Source: Agromyces terreus (GTDB lineage: Bacteria > Actinomycetota > Actinomycetes > Actinomycetales > Microbacteriaceae). Taken from it: a stretch of 64,000 nucleotides of DNA. Positions 36,432-45,016 of the stretch are shown here, piece by piece. How positions within the stretch are numbered: the first letter of the stretch is position 1; the number at the start of each line of letters is the position of its first letter. The notes beneath the pieces are model-generated. The model was not told the origin of the DNA, did not search any database, and saw only the letters and a program-made list of their open reading frames with translations. The translations under genes and the position numbers were made by a program. The stretch lies in the NCBI RefSeq assembly GCF_009749465.1, contig NZ_WBIS01000002.1, positions 186,001 through 250,000 on the forward strand, given 5' to 3'.

Positions 36432-36456
36432 TTATGAGTAAGGATGTTGTTCATAA
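36432..36456 (+). promoter_or_regulatory. Inverted repeat upstream of the Fic gene
   Basis: TTATGA (36432-36437) and TCATAA (36451-36456) flank 13 bases in a notably AT-rich leader. TTGATC at 36420-36425 could serve as a -35 box. It may be an operator, or a trace of foreign sequence. Confidence 0.45.
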
Positions 36457-36473
36457 GATCTGGGAGGGCGATG

Positions 36474-37673
36474 ATGACGACGCCCTCGAGTGCGGCCAAT
36501 TGGCCCCCGCTGGGCTGGGAACCGCAGACTTGGGTGCCGAGCACGATCTGGGGAGCGGATGCCGAACGAGCCGCTCGGGGGACGACCTACCGGTCGGCCG
36601 TCCCCTCGGAGATCGCGCAACTCACGCCCGCTCCCTCTGTCGAAGCGGCTGCCGCGGCAGATGTCGCCGCTCGGGAGCTCAGCCGGCTCGACGCGGAGTT
36701 GGGCGGGCGCGTCGCGGCATTCGCGCCTGTGCTGCTGCGGTCGGAGGCCGCGTCGTCGTCGCAGATCGAGAACATCACCGCATCCGCTCGCGCGATCTTC
36801 AGCGCCGAACTCGGAGCCAAGACGAGCCGCAACGCGGAGATGATCGCCGCCAATACCCGCGCGATGACCGCGGCGATCGAACTCGCCGATGACGTCACTC
36901 CCGAGACGATCGCTCGGATGCACGAAGTCCTGATGGCCGGGCAGCCACACCACACGCCGGGCCGCTGGCGTGACGAAGCGGTGTGGATCGGCACACGCAG
37001 CGACAGCCCGATCGGCGCCGAGTTCGTAGCACCGCACCACTCGCGGATCGAAGCGCTCATCGAGGACGTGACCGCGTTCGCGCGACGCGCGGACATCGCC
37101 CCGCTGACCCAAGTGGCGGTCGCGCACGCCCAGTTCGAGACGATCCACCCGTTCACCGACGGCAACGGCCGCACCGGCCGTGCTCTGGCGCAGTCGCTCC
37201 TGCGGTACCGCGGGGTGACGCTGAACGTCGCCGTGCCCGTGTCGGCCGGCCTGCTCGCCGATGTCGAGGGATACCATCGCGCGCTCACCGCGTATCGCGA
37301 CGGCGACGTCTCGCCCATCGTGTCGGCATTCGCGGATGCTGCGGCGCGCGCGATCGGAAACACCCGCGAACTCGTCGGCGAACTGGATGAGATCCGCACG
37401 GACTGGGACCGGCGGCTCACGGTCCGCCGATCGAGCAACGCTTGGAAACTGTTGGACGTGCTCATCCGGCGCCCGGTTCTGACGTCTGCAGCGGCTGCGG
37501 CCGAGCTCGGGGTTCAACAACCGAACATCTATCCACCGCTCACCGCGCTCGTCGACGCCGGCATTCTGAAGTCGAAAGCCGAGCACCGACGCGGTCCGTT
37601 CTGGCGCAGCGACGAAGTCCTCGCCGCCATCGACCGGTTCGCGCAACGCGCGGGACGACGGGAGGCCCGCTGA
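36474..37673 (+). CDS. Fic-family protein, class II (self-inhibited)
   Basis: Fic/DOC nucleotidyltransferase of about 399 residues that would transfer AMP (or another nucleotide part) to target hydroxyls. The active-site motif HPFTDGNGRTGR starts at His225. The N-terminal inhibitory helix carries SSSQIEN (Ser95 to Glu99-Asn100), which fits the S-x-x-x-E-G/N pattern of class II Fic proteins, so no separate antitoxin is needed. An N-terminal DUF4172-like helical region precedes it, and a winged-helix-like C-terminus (AAAAELGVQQPNIYPPLTALVDAGIL) follows. ATG 36474 lies five bases after GGGAGGG; 36471 is also possible. Base composition is less GC-rich than its neighbours, suggesting horizontal arrival. 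Confidence 0.9.
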   Translation: MTTPSSAANWPPLGWEPQTWVPSTIWGADAERAARGTTYRSAVPSEIAQLTPAPSVEAAAAADVAARELSRLDAELGGRVAAFAPVLLRSEAASSSQIENITASARAIFSAELGAKTSRNAEMIAANTRAMTAAIELADDVTPETIARMHEVLMAGQPHHTPGRWRDEAVWIGTRSDSPIGAEFVAPHHSRIEALIEDVTAFARRADIAPLTQVAVAHAQFETIHPFTDGNGRTGRALAQSLLRYRGVTLNVAVPVSAGLLADVEGYHRALTAYRDGDVSPIVSAFADAAARAIGNTRELVGELDEIRTDWDRRLTVRRSSNAWKLLDVLIRRPVLTSAAAAAELGVQQPNIYPPLTALVDAGILKSKAEHRRGPFWRSDEVLAAIDRFAQRAGRREAR

Positions 37674-37694
37674 CGCCGGCGCCGGGCCTCGGGA

Positions 37695-38870
37695 TCAGTC
37701 CGTCGTCGTCGGCTCCGCGATCACCGCGGGAGCGGCGGCGGCATCCGTTCCCGTCGCCTCGACCTCGTCGGACGCGGCTGCACCCGAGGCGCCCGCCGTG
37801 CGCAGGAACACGATGATCCAGCTGAAGATGAGGCAACCGGCCACGAGCTCCACCGCGGTGAGGTTGTAGTACCCCGTCGCGAAGAACACGGCCACCACGA
37901 TGATGACGACGACGTAGACGTAGCCGAGCCCGACGAACACCTTCGGAACGGTGCGGATGAACTTCGGCAGGCCGATCACGATCACCGCGTAGCAGACGGC
38001 CATGCCGGTCGCGACCGAGTTGTGCACGAGGAAGAACTCGTCGACCGGGAAGATGCCGACGCAGGCCAGGAAGATGCCGATCAGGATCAGTCCGACGCGC
38101 ACGAAGTTGCGTCCGCGACGGTCGGGCGGCGTCGAGGAGGGCAGGGTGGCCGTCGCGTACCGCGCCACGATCGTGACGATCGCCCCGGCGATGATCAGCG
38201 TGAGGTTGAACGCCCGCGCCGAGATGTCGTCGGTCATGCCGAGGGCCGAGAGGTTCTCCTGCCACCAGTGCGGGTCGCTCGCCGAGAGCATGCTCGCCAG
38301 TGCGCCGACGACGAGGAAGACGGCGAGCACGAGCGACAGCAGCATGGGCGTCATCCGCGCGGCCGAGAGGAAGCTGACGTAGGCGGAGAGTGCGAGCGCC
38401 ACGCCGGCGAGCGCCGCAGCGGGCAGGGCGAAGACGACGGCGTCCTGGAAGCTCTGCTCGAGCACGGTCGAAAGCGCGAGCCAGCCGAGCAGCGCGATGA
38501 TCCCGTGCGCGATCGAGAGGAACGCCACGTCGAACCAGTGCAGGCGCGCGCCCTCGACCGACAGCCCCTGGCCGATCTCACGGCGGAGCACGGGATTCGG
38601 CGTGCGAACGGCGAGATAGCGCCCCAGCAGGAACCCGAGGAGCGCGGCGACCGCGCCGCCGATGCCGGCGAACGCACCGAGCGAGCCGCGGCCCGAGATC
38701 GGCAGGTCCTGCCCCCAGAACGCGATCAGTCCGATGAGGGCACCGATCACGAAGAACGCGCCGCCGACGAGCAGCGCGGCGGACTCGAGCGACGAGACGT
38801 TCGCCGCGGGTCGTTGCACCACCCTCCGGATCGACGCCGATTCCTCCGGTGTCTCCATGGTTCGAGTCAC
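37695..38870 (-). CDS. DUF998-like membrane protein
   Basis: Membrane protein of 391 residues with about ten helices and a disordered tail. The segment ACVGIFPVDEFFLVHNSVATGM matches the G-x-F-P...H-N signature of DUF998-type proteins, and HWWQENLSALGM precedes another helix. Its function is unknown. It is convergent with the Fic gene (21 bases between stops). The upstream 138 bases to the DUF2017 gene show no feature beyond GC-rich sequence. Confidence in the family is moderate; confidence that it is a real gene is high. Confidence 0.78.
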   Translation of the reverse strand: MTRTMETPEESASIRRVVQRPAANVSSLESAALLVGGAFFVIGALIGLIAFWGQDLPISGRGSLGAFAGIGGAVAALLGFLLGRYLAVRTPNPVLRREIGQGLSVEGARLHWFDVAFLSIAHGIIALLGWLALSTVLEQSFQDAVVFALPAAALAGVALALSAYVSFLSAARMTPMLLSLVLAVFLVVGALASMLSASDPHWWQENLSALGMTDDISARAFNLTLIIAGAIVTIVARYATATLPSSTPPDRRGRNFVRVGLILIGIFLACVGIFPVDEFFLVHNSVATGMAVCYAVIVIGLPKFIRTVPKVFVGLGYVYVVVIIVVAVFFATGYYNLTAVELVAGCLIFSWIIVFLRTAGASGAAASDEVEATGTDAAAAPAVIAEPTTTD

Positions 38871-39008
38871 AGCTGCTCCACTCTCGCGGCCGCGCGGTCC
38901 GGTGCGCGGCGATTCGGGATCAGCATGGCACCAGCGGGCACGCCGGGTCCACAGGCGCGGCGGGCACGCGGCATCCGCTCGCGTCGACCGCTCGCCCGCC
39001 CCGTTCGG

Positions 39009-39503
39009 TCAGGTCGAGATGGGGTCGAGCACCTCGAGCATGGAGCCCTGCACGAACCCGGCCCACTCGTAGGCGGCGCGCAGGTAGTCGTCGCGCGTCT
39101 CGTCGGCGTCGGGCTCGCCCTCTTCGACGACGCCGACCCTTTCGGCGAGGATGAGCCGCAGGTCGGTGAGGAAGGTGAGCCAGCCCCACGCCTCGGACTC
39201 GTCGAGCTCGATCTGCACGACCGCGTCGTCGCCGTCGTCGACCGCGGTCGCGTCGCGCACCCGCTGCGCGGCCTGGCGCTTGCCGTCGACGAGGCTGTCG
39301 CGCGTGTACCGCTCGAACTCCTTCGCGGCTGCGCGGTCGTCGGGATACGCGTTCGGCAGGAGCCGCCCGAGCGCGGGGTCGTCGGCCTCGCCGAGCAGCA
39401 GCACGGAGTCGACCTGGTCGGCGAGCTCGGACAGGAGCATCGCCTCTTCGGCTTCGAGCACGAGGCGGACCCCCTCGCCCCCGCTGCGGCCGGCGACGAT
39501 CAC
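39009..39503 (-). CDS. DUF2017 family protein
   Basis: A soluble acidic protein of 164 residues. [57 protein letters not shown] and [24 protein letters not shown] match the DUF2017 pattern. The GTG at 39503 overlaps the clpS stop (GTGA). DUF2017 follows clpS in nearly all actinobacteria, which suggests a role in ClpS/N-end-rule proteolysis, but the activity is not known. Confidence 0.9.
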   Translation of the reverse strand: MIVAGRSGGEGVRLVLEAEEAMLLSELADQVDSVLLLGEADDPALGRLLPNAYPDDRAAAKEFERYTRDSLVDGKRQAAQRVRDATAVDDGDDAVVQIELDESEAWGWLTFLTDLRLILAERVGVVEEGEPDADETRDDYLRAAYEWAGFVQGSMLEVLDPIST

Positions 39504-39790
39504 GGGGTCGCCTTCGACACCGTGGCCTGCAGGCCGTACGCGTGCATGGCCTCGACGTGACGCTCCATCGCCTCGCGGCTGCCGCTCGCGACCACCGCGC
39601 GCCCCTCGTGGTGCACGGTGAGCATCAGCCGCTCGGCGTCGTCGCGGGAGAACCCGAAGTAGCTGCGGAACACGTAGCTCACGTAGGTCATGAGGTTGAC
39701 CGGGTCGTCCCACACGACCGTCTGCCACGGCACGTCGGCCACGACACGCGTGGTCGTGTCGAGGTCGAGCTCTTCGAGCGTGGAGGTCAC
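39500..39790 (-). CDS. clpS: ATP-dependent Clp protease adaptor ClpS
   Basis: N-end-rule adaptor of 96 residues. [27 protein letters not shown] is the conserved N-terminal helix and loop, with the Asp-Asp-Pro-x-Asn that contacts the N-terminal residue of a substrate, and [28 protein letters not shown] completes the fold. It delivers proteins with bulky N-terminal residues to ClpAP or ClpCP. The GTG start has CAGTCT six bases upstream. It is followed with overlap by DUF2017 and lies three bases after the DUF817 gene. Confidence 0.93.
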   Translation of the reverse strand: MTSTLEELDLDTTTRVVADVPWQTVVWDDPVNLMTYVSYVFRSYFGFSRDDAERLMLTVHHEGRAVVASGSREAMERHVEAMHAYGLQATVSKATP

Positions 39791-39793
39791 CCT

Positions 39794-40738
39794 TCAAGAC
39801 TGACACGAGCGGGCGTCGGATGCACCTCCCGCCGGCGCGCTGGGCGGCCGCGGCGGATACACCCACGTCACGAGGACGACCGAGATGATCATCAGCAGGA
39901 ACCACGACACGAGCTTCGAGGCCGACACGAGCTGCCAGCCGTCGAGCTGGTCGGGATAGAGCCAGGCGCCCGTCACCGTGCCGATGTTCTCGGCCAGCCA
40001 GATGAACACGGCGACCAGGGCGAAGGCGACGAGCAGCGGCATCCGGAACGTCCTGCGCCACACCCGGAAGTGCATCACCGTCGGCCACCAGAGCAGCACG
40101 ACCGCCGCGAGGAGCACCCAGCGCAGGTCGACGACGTAGTGGTGCGAGAAGAAGTTCGCGTAGATCGCGATCGCCGCGATCGCGGTGAGCAGCCGCCGCG
40201 GGTACCGCGCGAACCGGAGGTCGAAGAGGCGGTGCACGCGCACCATGTACGAGCCGACCGCCGCGTACATGAACCCCGAGAAGAGCGGGACGCCGGCGAT
40301 GCGCAGCACCCCCTCGCCGTCGTACGTCCACGAGCCGGCGTCGGTCTTGAAGATCTCCATCGCGGTGCCCGTGATGTGGAAGAGCACGATCACCCACAGC
40401 TCGCGGCCGGTCTCGAGCCGGGTCGCGACCATCACGATCTGGATCGCGATCGCGGCGATCGTGATCGCGTCGTTCCGGGCGAGCACGGCATCGTCGGGAT
40501 ACCAGAGCCGCACCGCGACGATCACCGCGAGCAGCGCCGCCCCGAAGACGCACGCCCAGGCCTGCTTCGCCCCGAACACGAGGAACTCGATCAGGCCGGC
40601 CCGAACGCCCCGCGCGGGCGAGCCGGCGAGCAGCCGGTGCGCGGCGCGGTCGATGGCCCGTTCGACGGCGGTGAGCTCCCGCTCGTGGGCGGGATCCTCC
40701 GCCGGAGGCCGGCCCGGACCGCCTCCCGGGCCGGTCAC
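39794..40738 (-). CDS. DUF817 family membrane protein
   Basis: Membrane protein of 314 residues with about eight helices. Key residues are conserved in VLFHITGTAMEIFKTDAGSWTYDGEG, GVPLFSGFMYAAVGSYM and FFSHHYVVDLRW; clusters of His and Asp in those stretches suggest a metal or acid-base centre. DUF817 proteins are YoaT-like and have no known function. The GTG at 40738 overlaps the upstream methyltransferase stop (GTGA), and clpS begins three bases past its stop, so the genes are translationally coupled although there is no obvious functional link. Confidence 0.85.
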   Translation of the reverse strand: MTGPGGGPGRPPAEDPAHERELTAVERAIDRAAHRLLAGSPARGVRAGLIEFLVFGAKQAWACVFGAALLAVIVAVRLWYPDDAVLARNDAITIAAIAIQIVMVATRLETGRELWVIVLFHITGTAMEIFKTDAGSWTYDGEGVLRIAGVPLFSGFMYAAVGSYMVRVHRLFDLRFARYPRRLLTAIAAIAIYANFFSHHYVVDLRWVLLAAVVLLWWPTVMHFRVWRRTFRMPLLVAFALVAVFIWLAENIGTVTGAWLYPDQLDGWQLVSASKLVSWFLLMIISVVLVTWVYPPRPPSAPAGGASDARSCQS

Positions 40739-41874
40739 GCCGCCGGAACCGATCGACGCGAGGCCGTGACCGTGAACTTCGGGTCGCGGGCGACCTGCCG
40801 CGTCGGGCCCACGATGCGCTCGAGCACGGGCCGGTAGCGCAGGTGCGAGTTCCACACGCACCACAGCTCCCCGCCCGGCGCCAGCGCGCGGGCGGCGTCG
40901 GCGAAGAGGTGCTCGGCGATGCCCGTGTGCAGCGCGGCATCCGAGTGGAACGGCGGGTTCAGCACCACGAGCCGCTCGCTCGCCGCGGGCAGCAGCTCGA
41001 GCCCGTCGGCCTGCGTGACGCGCACGCGGTCGGCGACGCCGTTGCGCTCCGCGGTCGCACGGGCGGATGCCGCAGCCGACGCCGAACGGTCCGTCGCCGT
41101 CACCACGAGCCCGGGCCGGGCCCGCGCGAGCCACGCCGCGACGACGCCCGTGCCGCATGCGAGGTCGACGGCCGTCGCGGCATCCGGAACCGCCGCATCG
41201 AGGTGCGCGAGCAGCAGGCGGGTGCCGATGTCGACCGACGAACCCGCGAACACGCCGCCGTGCGCGGCCACGTCGAGATCGAGCGCCGCGTCGTGCTGCA
41301 CGCGCGGCCACGCCGGGGCCGGCGGCTGCCGCGCCTCCCGGGGGCCGCTCGCGACCAGCACCCGCGACTTCTGCCGGGCATGGGTCACGTCGACCCGGTC
41401 GAACCAGGCCCCGAGCACGTCGTTCATCGCCACCGTCATGTGCTTCAGCCGGCCGCCCGCGAACACCCGAACCCCGGATGCCGCGTGGCCGGCGACGAGC
41501 GCGGCGACCTCGTCGAGCCGGTCGAGCGAACGCGGCAGCCGCATGAGCACGACGCGGGCACCCTCGAGCAGACCCGGTGCGAGCGGCAGCGAGCGCGGCA
41601 TCCGCTCGACCTCGAAGCCGAGCCCGGCCGCGTTCCCCGCCAGCGCGCGCTCGCCCGTGACGAGGTCCTGGTGCACGCGCACGCCCGTCGCGCCGAGCGA
41701 TGCCGCGCCGAGCGCGAGCGCACCATACGAGTCGTCGAGCACGACGACCTCGCCGGGCCCGGCCGTCGCGATCGCCGCGGCGGCCTCGTCGAGGATCAGG
41801 CGGTCTGCGGCATCCGACGCGAACAGGCCCGGCGCCTCGAGGTCGGGGTGGCGCCGGAGCGCATCGAAGTCCAC
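40735..41874 (-). CDS. RsmC/RlmG-like methyltransferase
   Basis: SAM-dependent methyltransferase of 379 residues. Two tandem Rossmann-type domains are present, as in 16S/23S rRNA guanine-N2 methyltransferases RsmC and RlmG. The C-terminal domain is catalytic: AVDLACGTGVVAAWLA (motif I) and VVLNPPFHSD (motif IV, the NPPY-type motif with Phe). The N-terminal half lacks the motif and probably binds RNA. The GTG at 41874 is leaderless, with TAGGGT six bases upstream. A rRNA target is an inference from family. Confidence 0.85.
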   Translation of the reverse strand: MDFDALRRHPDLEAPGLFASDAADRLILDEAAAAIATAGPGEVVVLDDSYGALALGAASLGATGVRVHQDLVTGERALAGNAAGLGFEVERMPRSLPLAPGLLEGARVVLMRLPRSLDRLDEVAALVAGHAASGVRVFAGGRLKHMTVAMNDVLGAWFDRVDVTHARQKSRVLVASGPREARQPPAPAWPRVQHDAALDLDVAAHGGVFAGSSVDIGTRLLLAHLDAAVPDAATAVDLACGTGVVAAWLARARPGLVVTATDRSASAAASARATAERNGVADRVRVTQADGLELLPAASERLVVLNPPFHSDAALHTGIAEHLFADAARALAPGGELWCVWNSHLRYRPVLERIVGPTRQVARDPKFTVTASRRSVPAA

Positions 41875-41887
41875 CCCGAAACCCTAC

Positions 41888-43639
41888 CTACGGCCGCTCG
41901 TCGTCGGGCCCCGCCGCATCCGGAGCCTGCGCGGCATCCGGGGCCTGCGCGGCATCCGCGCCCGCCGCCTGCCTCCGCAGCTCCTCGGCGCGCGCGTAGG
42001 CGAGCTCGACGGACTCGAGGAGCTTCGGCGTCTGCGCGAACACCCGGTCCTCACCGAAGTGGCCGAGCGACCCGTTGCGCTCGAGCAGGCGGTGCAGACG
42101 CTCGGGAACCCCGGCCAGCACGACGACGATGCCCTGCTCCTGCCACTCCAGGGCGCGCTCGTCGAGCGACTTGAGGAAGGTCGCCGAGGGAACACCCACC
42201 CATCCGCGCAGCGAGAGCACCACAGCGGCATTTCGGACCCCGCTGGGATCCGGAACGTCCTGGTCGATCCGGTTGATCTCGGAGAAGAACCCCGACCCGA
42301 AGTAGTGCAACACCGTGGTGCGCCCATCGGGCAGTTCGGCGGGCGCGTCCTGCAGCGTCCATCCCCCCAGCGGGTCGCGGACGAGCTCCACGAGACGGCT
42401 CTTGCGGGAGACCGAGACCGCCGTGAGCAGGATCGACAGGCCCGCGCCGAGGAAGATCGCGTACTGCAGCGGGAGCGCCGTCGTCGCCGCGAACGTCACC
42501 ACCATGGCGGCCGCCGACGGCAGCGAGGTTCTGGCCACGAGCCGGATGTCGCGCACGCGCCCCACGATCAGCTCGCCGCCGATGACGAGCATGAGGCCGC
42601 CGATCACCGCCATCGGGATCGCCCCCGCCTGCGGACCGATCGCCAGCACGAGCAGCAGCAGCCAGACGCCGCCGAACACACCCGCCCAGCGCGTGCGTGC
42701 ACCGGCACTCGCCGCGATGCCCGTGCGCGACATCGACCCGCCCGTGGGCAGTGCGCCGAAGAAGCCGCCCGCGACGTTCGCGACCCCCTGCGCCGTGAAG
42801 TCGCGCGACGCGTCGGAGCGCGTGCCGTCGGGGTTCGCGACCGCGGCGCCGATGCCCGCCGCCTGCGCGAGGCCGACGAGCGCGATCGCCACCGCGCCGC
42901 CGGCGAGCGCCGGGATCGTCGACAGGTCGGGCACCGTGAACGGCGGCAGCGACCTCGGGATGGCCGCGATGTCCGAGACCCGCTCCACGTCGGTGCCGAG
43001 GAAGGCGCAACCGAGGCTCACGACCACCAGGGCGATGAGCAGCGCCAGCGAACGGGTCGGCCTGATCAGTGCGAAGACGAGCCAGACGAAGACCGTCGCG
43101 AGCGAGACCACCACGGCGGTCGTCTGCCACTCCTCGGCATGCGCGATCGCGTCGATCACGCGCAGGAACGTGTTCGACTCCTCGGAGGTGTACCCCGTCG
43201 CGTCCTTCACGACCCCCGAGATGATCTGCAGGGCGATGCCGACGGTGAATCCCGTCATGACGGCCGTCGACACGAATGCCATGATCGAGCCGAGCCGCAG
43301 CAGCCCCATGAGCAGCATGATGACGCCCACCAGGACCGTCAGCATCGCGATCGCGCCCACGTCGTCGGAGGCGAGGCCCGCGGCCGCGAGCACGCTCTGC
43401 GAGGACAGCGCGATCGCGCTGGTCAGCGTGGTGACCATGAGCACGGTGCGCGCGAACACCGAGCCGATGATCGTCGGCACGATGCCCGACCACAGCCCGA
43501 GCGGCGCCTGGAACCCGCCGATGCTCGCGTAGGCGACGCCCTCGGGGATCGAGAAGAGGCCGACGACGAGGCCCGAGACCACGTCGCGGAAGGTCGGCCG
43601 CCCGAACTTCGGGCTCGCGCGCCTCGCCTTGCGTGTCAT
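41888..43639 (-). CDS. SulP-family inorganic anion transporter
   Basis: Sulfate/bicarbonate-type transporter of 583 residues: about 10-12 helices followed by a STAS domain. VSGLVVGLFSIPEGVAYASIGGFQAPLGLWSGIVP is the SulP signature region near residue 25 (positions 22-55), with AGVANPDG-type and GSMSRTGIAASAGARTRWAGVFGG loops, and the C-terminal STAS part holds VRNAAVVLSLRGWVGVPSATFLKSLDERALEW. A repeat-built tail (AQAPDA) ends the protein. Anion selectivity is not predictable. The MFS gene lies upstream on the same strand with a 105-base gap. Confidence 0.9.
   Translation of the reverse strand: MTRKARRASPKFGRPTFRDVVSGLVVGLFSIPEGVAYASIGGFQAPLGLWSGIVPTIIGSVFARTVLMVTTLTSAIALSSQSVLAAAGLASDDVGAIAMLTVLVGVIMLLMGLLRLGSIMAFVSTAVMTGFTVGIALQIISGVVKDATGYTSEESNTFLRVIDAIAHAEEWQTTAVVVSLATVFVWLVFALIRPTRSLALLIALVVVSLGCAFLGTDVERVSDIAAIPRSLPPFTVPDLSTIPALAGGAVAIALVGLAQAAGIGAAVANPDGTRSDASRDFTAQGVANVAGGFFGALPTGGSMSRTGIAASAGARTRWAGVFGGVWLLLLVLAIGPQAGAIPMAVIGGLMLVIGGELIVGRVRDIRLVARTSLPSAAAMVVTFAATTALPLQYAIFLGAGLSILLTAVSVSRKSRLVELVRDPLGGWTLQDAPAELPDGRTTVLHYFGSGFFSEINRIDQDVPDPSGVRNAAVVLSLRGWVGVPSATFLKSLDERALEWQEQGIVVVLAGVPERLHRLLERNGSLGHFGEDRVFAQTPKLLESVELAYARAEELRRQAAGADAAQAPDAAQAPDAAGPDDERP
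41903..41965. repeat. 18 bp tandem repeat at the SulP 3' end
   Basis: Two to three copies of a GCGGCATCCGGGGCCTGC-type unit encode AQAPDA at the C-terminus. The same GGATGC/GCATCC core is used in the tails of other proteins in the window. Confidence 0.75.
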
Positions 43640-43744
43640 CGGCCTCGACGCCCCCTCCGCGCTCGCACCGCCCCGCGGCCCATCCTGCCACCGCCGGGGT
43701 CCGATGGGCGAGGGTCTCGGCGCGGCCCCGTCACCCCGGCCGCA

Positions 43745-44992
43745 TCAGCCCCGCTCGCCCGCGAACGCCGGGCGCGACGCGGGCGTCAACCAGAGGACCG
43801 CCACGACGGATGCCGCGACCCCGGCGAGCGCGGCGACCCAGAGCACCCCCTCGTACCCCTCGACGGCGACCACGCCGGCGAGCACGCAGCCCACCGTCGA
43901 GCCGATGGCCGACGAGGCGAAGTAGGCGCCGTTCGCGCGCGTCGGCGATGCCGCGGCGAGCCGGGCCGCGACGTCGGGTGCGGCGAGCCGTGGGATCGGG
44001 ATGCCCTGGTAGGCGACGAGCATCGCGACCGCCGCGAGGATGAGCAGGGGCGAGGTCGCCAACCCGATGAGCGCCATCGCGAGCGCACCGGCCGCGCGCA
44101 CGAGGGTGCCGGTCGAGAACACGCCGATCGACGACGTGCGCGCCATCGACCGCCCGGCGATCACGAGCGTCACCACGTTCAGCAGGCCCGCGAGCCCGAC
44201 GAGGAGCGCCGTCGCGACGTCGCTGAAGCCGTACACCGCGGGCATGATGTTCGCGAGCTGGCTCACGAGCCCGTTGCTGCCGAGCGACGACACGAAGACC
44301 ACGACGAGGAACGCGACGAAGGCCGCGCGCAGCCCGCGGGGCGCGGCCTTCGTGCCCGAGGCGGCCGGGAGATCGTCCTTCGCTGGTCCGGGACGGGCGG
44401 ATGCCGCGGCCAGCCGCCGCGACACCGCACCGCTCGTGAACCACGTCGCGGCGGCGAAGCCCGCGAGCACGACGGCGCACGTGACGAAGAACGCGACGGG
44501 CTCGAACCCGAGCGCGAGCCCGCCCGCGACGACGAGCGCGCCGAGCAGCACGCCCGCCGGGTACGCGAGGCTGAAGCCGGTGAGCCGGCGTGCCGTGAGC
44601 TCTGGCGGATCCCCGACGCCCACGATGAACGCGGGGCCGATCGTGCCCTGCGTCGCCCACGCCGCGCCGAGGATCAGCCCGAACAGCGGCGAATACCACT
44701 CGATCGCCGCATCGACGGCGAGCAGCCCGTAGGCGAGCGCCATCGCGAGGATCGACAGCGTGTACACGCCGCGATGCGTCGCCGTGCGGTCCACGGCCGC
44801 GCCCACCAGCGGGCCGACTGCGGCGGCGAGGCTGAGCACCGCGAACACGATGCCCACCCGCCACGGCTCGCCGGTGACCGACGTGATGAACGGCGGCAGC
44901 AGCAGGGTGAGGAACGACCCGGTCGCCGCACCGGCGCCCACGTTCGACAGCATCCACCACGAGAACGCGGCACCGCCCTGCGACGCCCGCAT
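43745..44992 (-). CDS. MFS transporter
   Basis: MFS protein of 415 residues with 12 predicted helices (WMLSNVGAGAATGSFLTLLLPPFI, RVGIVFAVLSLAAAVGPLVGA, and others). GAAVDRTATHRGVY is the motif A loop. The remaining signatures do not point to a subfamily; drug/metabolite efflux is the default. It starts near ATG 44992 and is followed by SulP, and the DUF1254 gene lies 24 bases upstream on the same strand, so read-through between the two is likely. Confidence 0.82.
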   Translation of the reverse strand: MRASQGGAAFSWWMLSNVGAGAATGSFLTLLLPPFITSVTGEPWRVGIVFAVLSLAAAVGPLVGAAVDRTATHRGVYTLSILAMALAYGLLAVDAAIEWYSPLFGLILGAAWATQGTIGPAFIVGVGDPPELTARRLTGFSLAYPAGVLLGALVVAGGLALGFEPVAFFVTCAVVLAGFAAATWFTSGAVSRRLAAASARPGPAKDDLPAASGTKAAPRGLRAAFVAFLVVVFVSSLGSNGLVSQLANIMPAVYGFSDVATALLVGLAGLLNVVTLVIAGRSMARTSSIGVFSTGTLVRAAGALAMALIGLATSPLLILAAVAMLVAYQGIPIPRLAAPDVAARLAAASPTRANGAYFASSAIGSTVGCVLAGVVAVEGYEGVLWVAALAGVAASVVAVLWLTPASRPAFAGERG

Positions 44993-45016
44993 CGCTCCCC
45001 CGCCCGCGGCCGCGCG

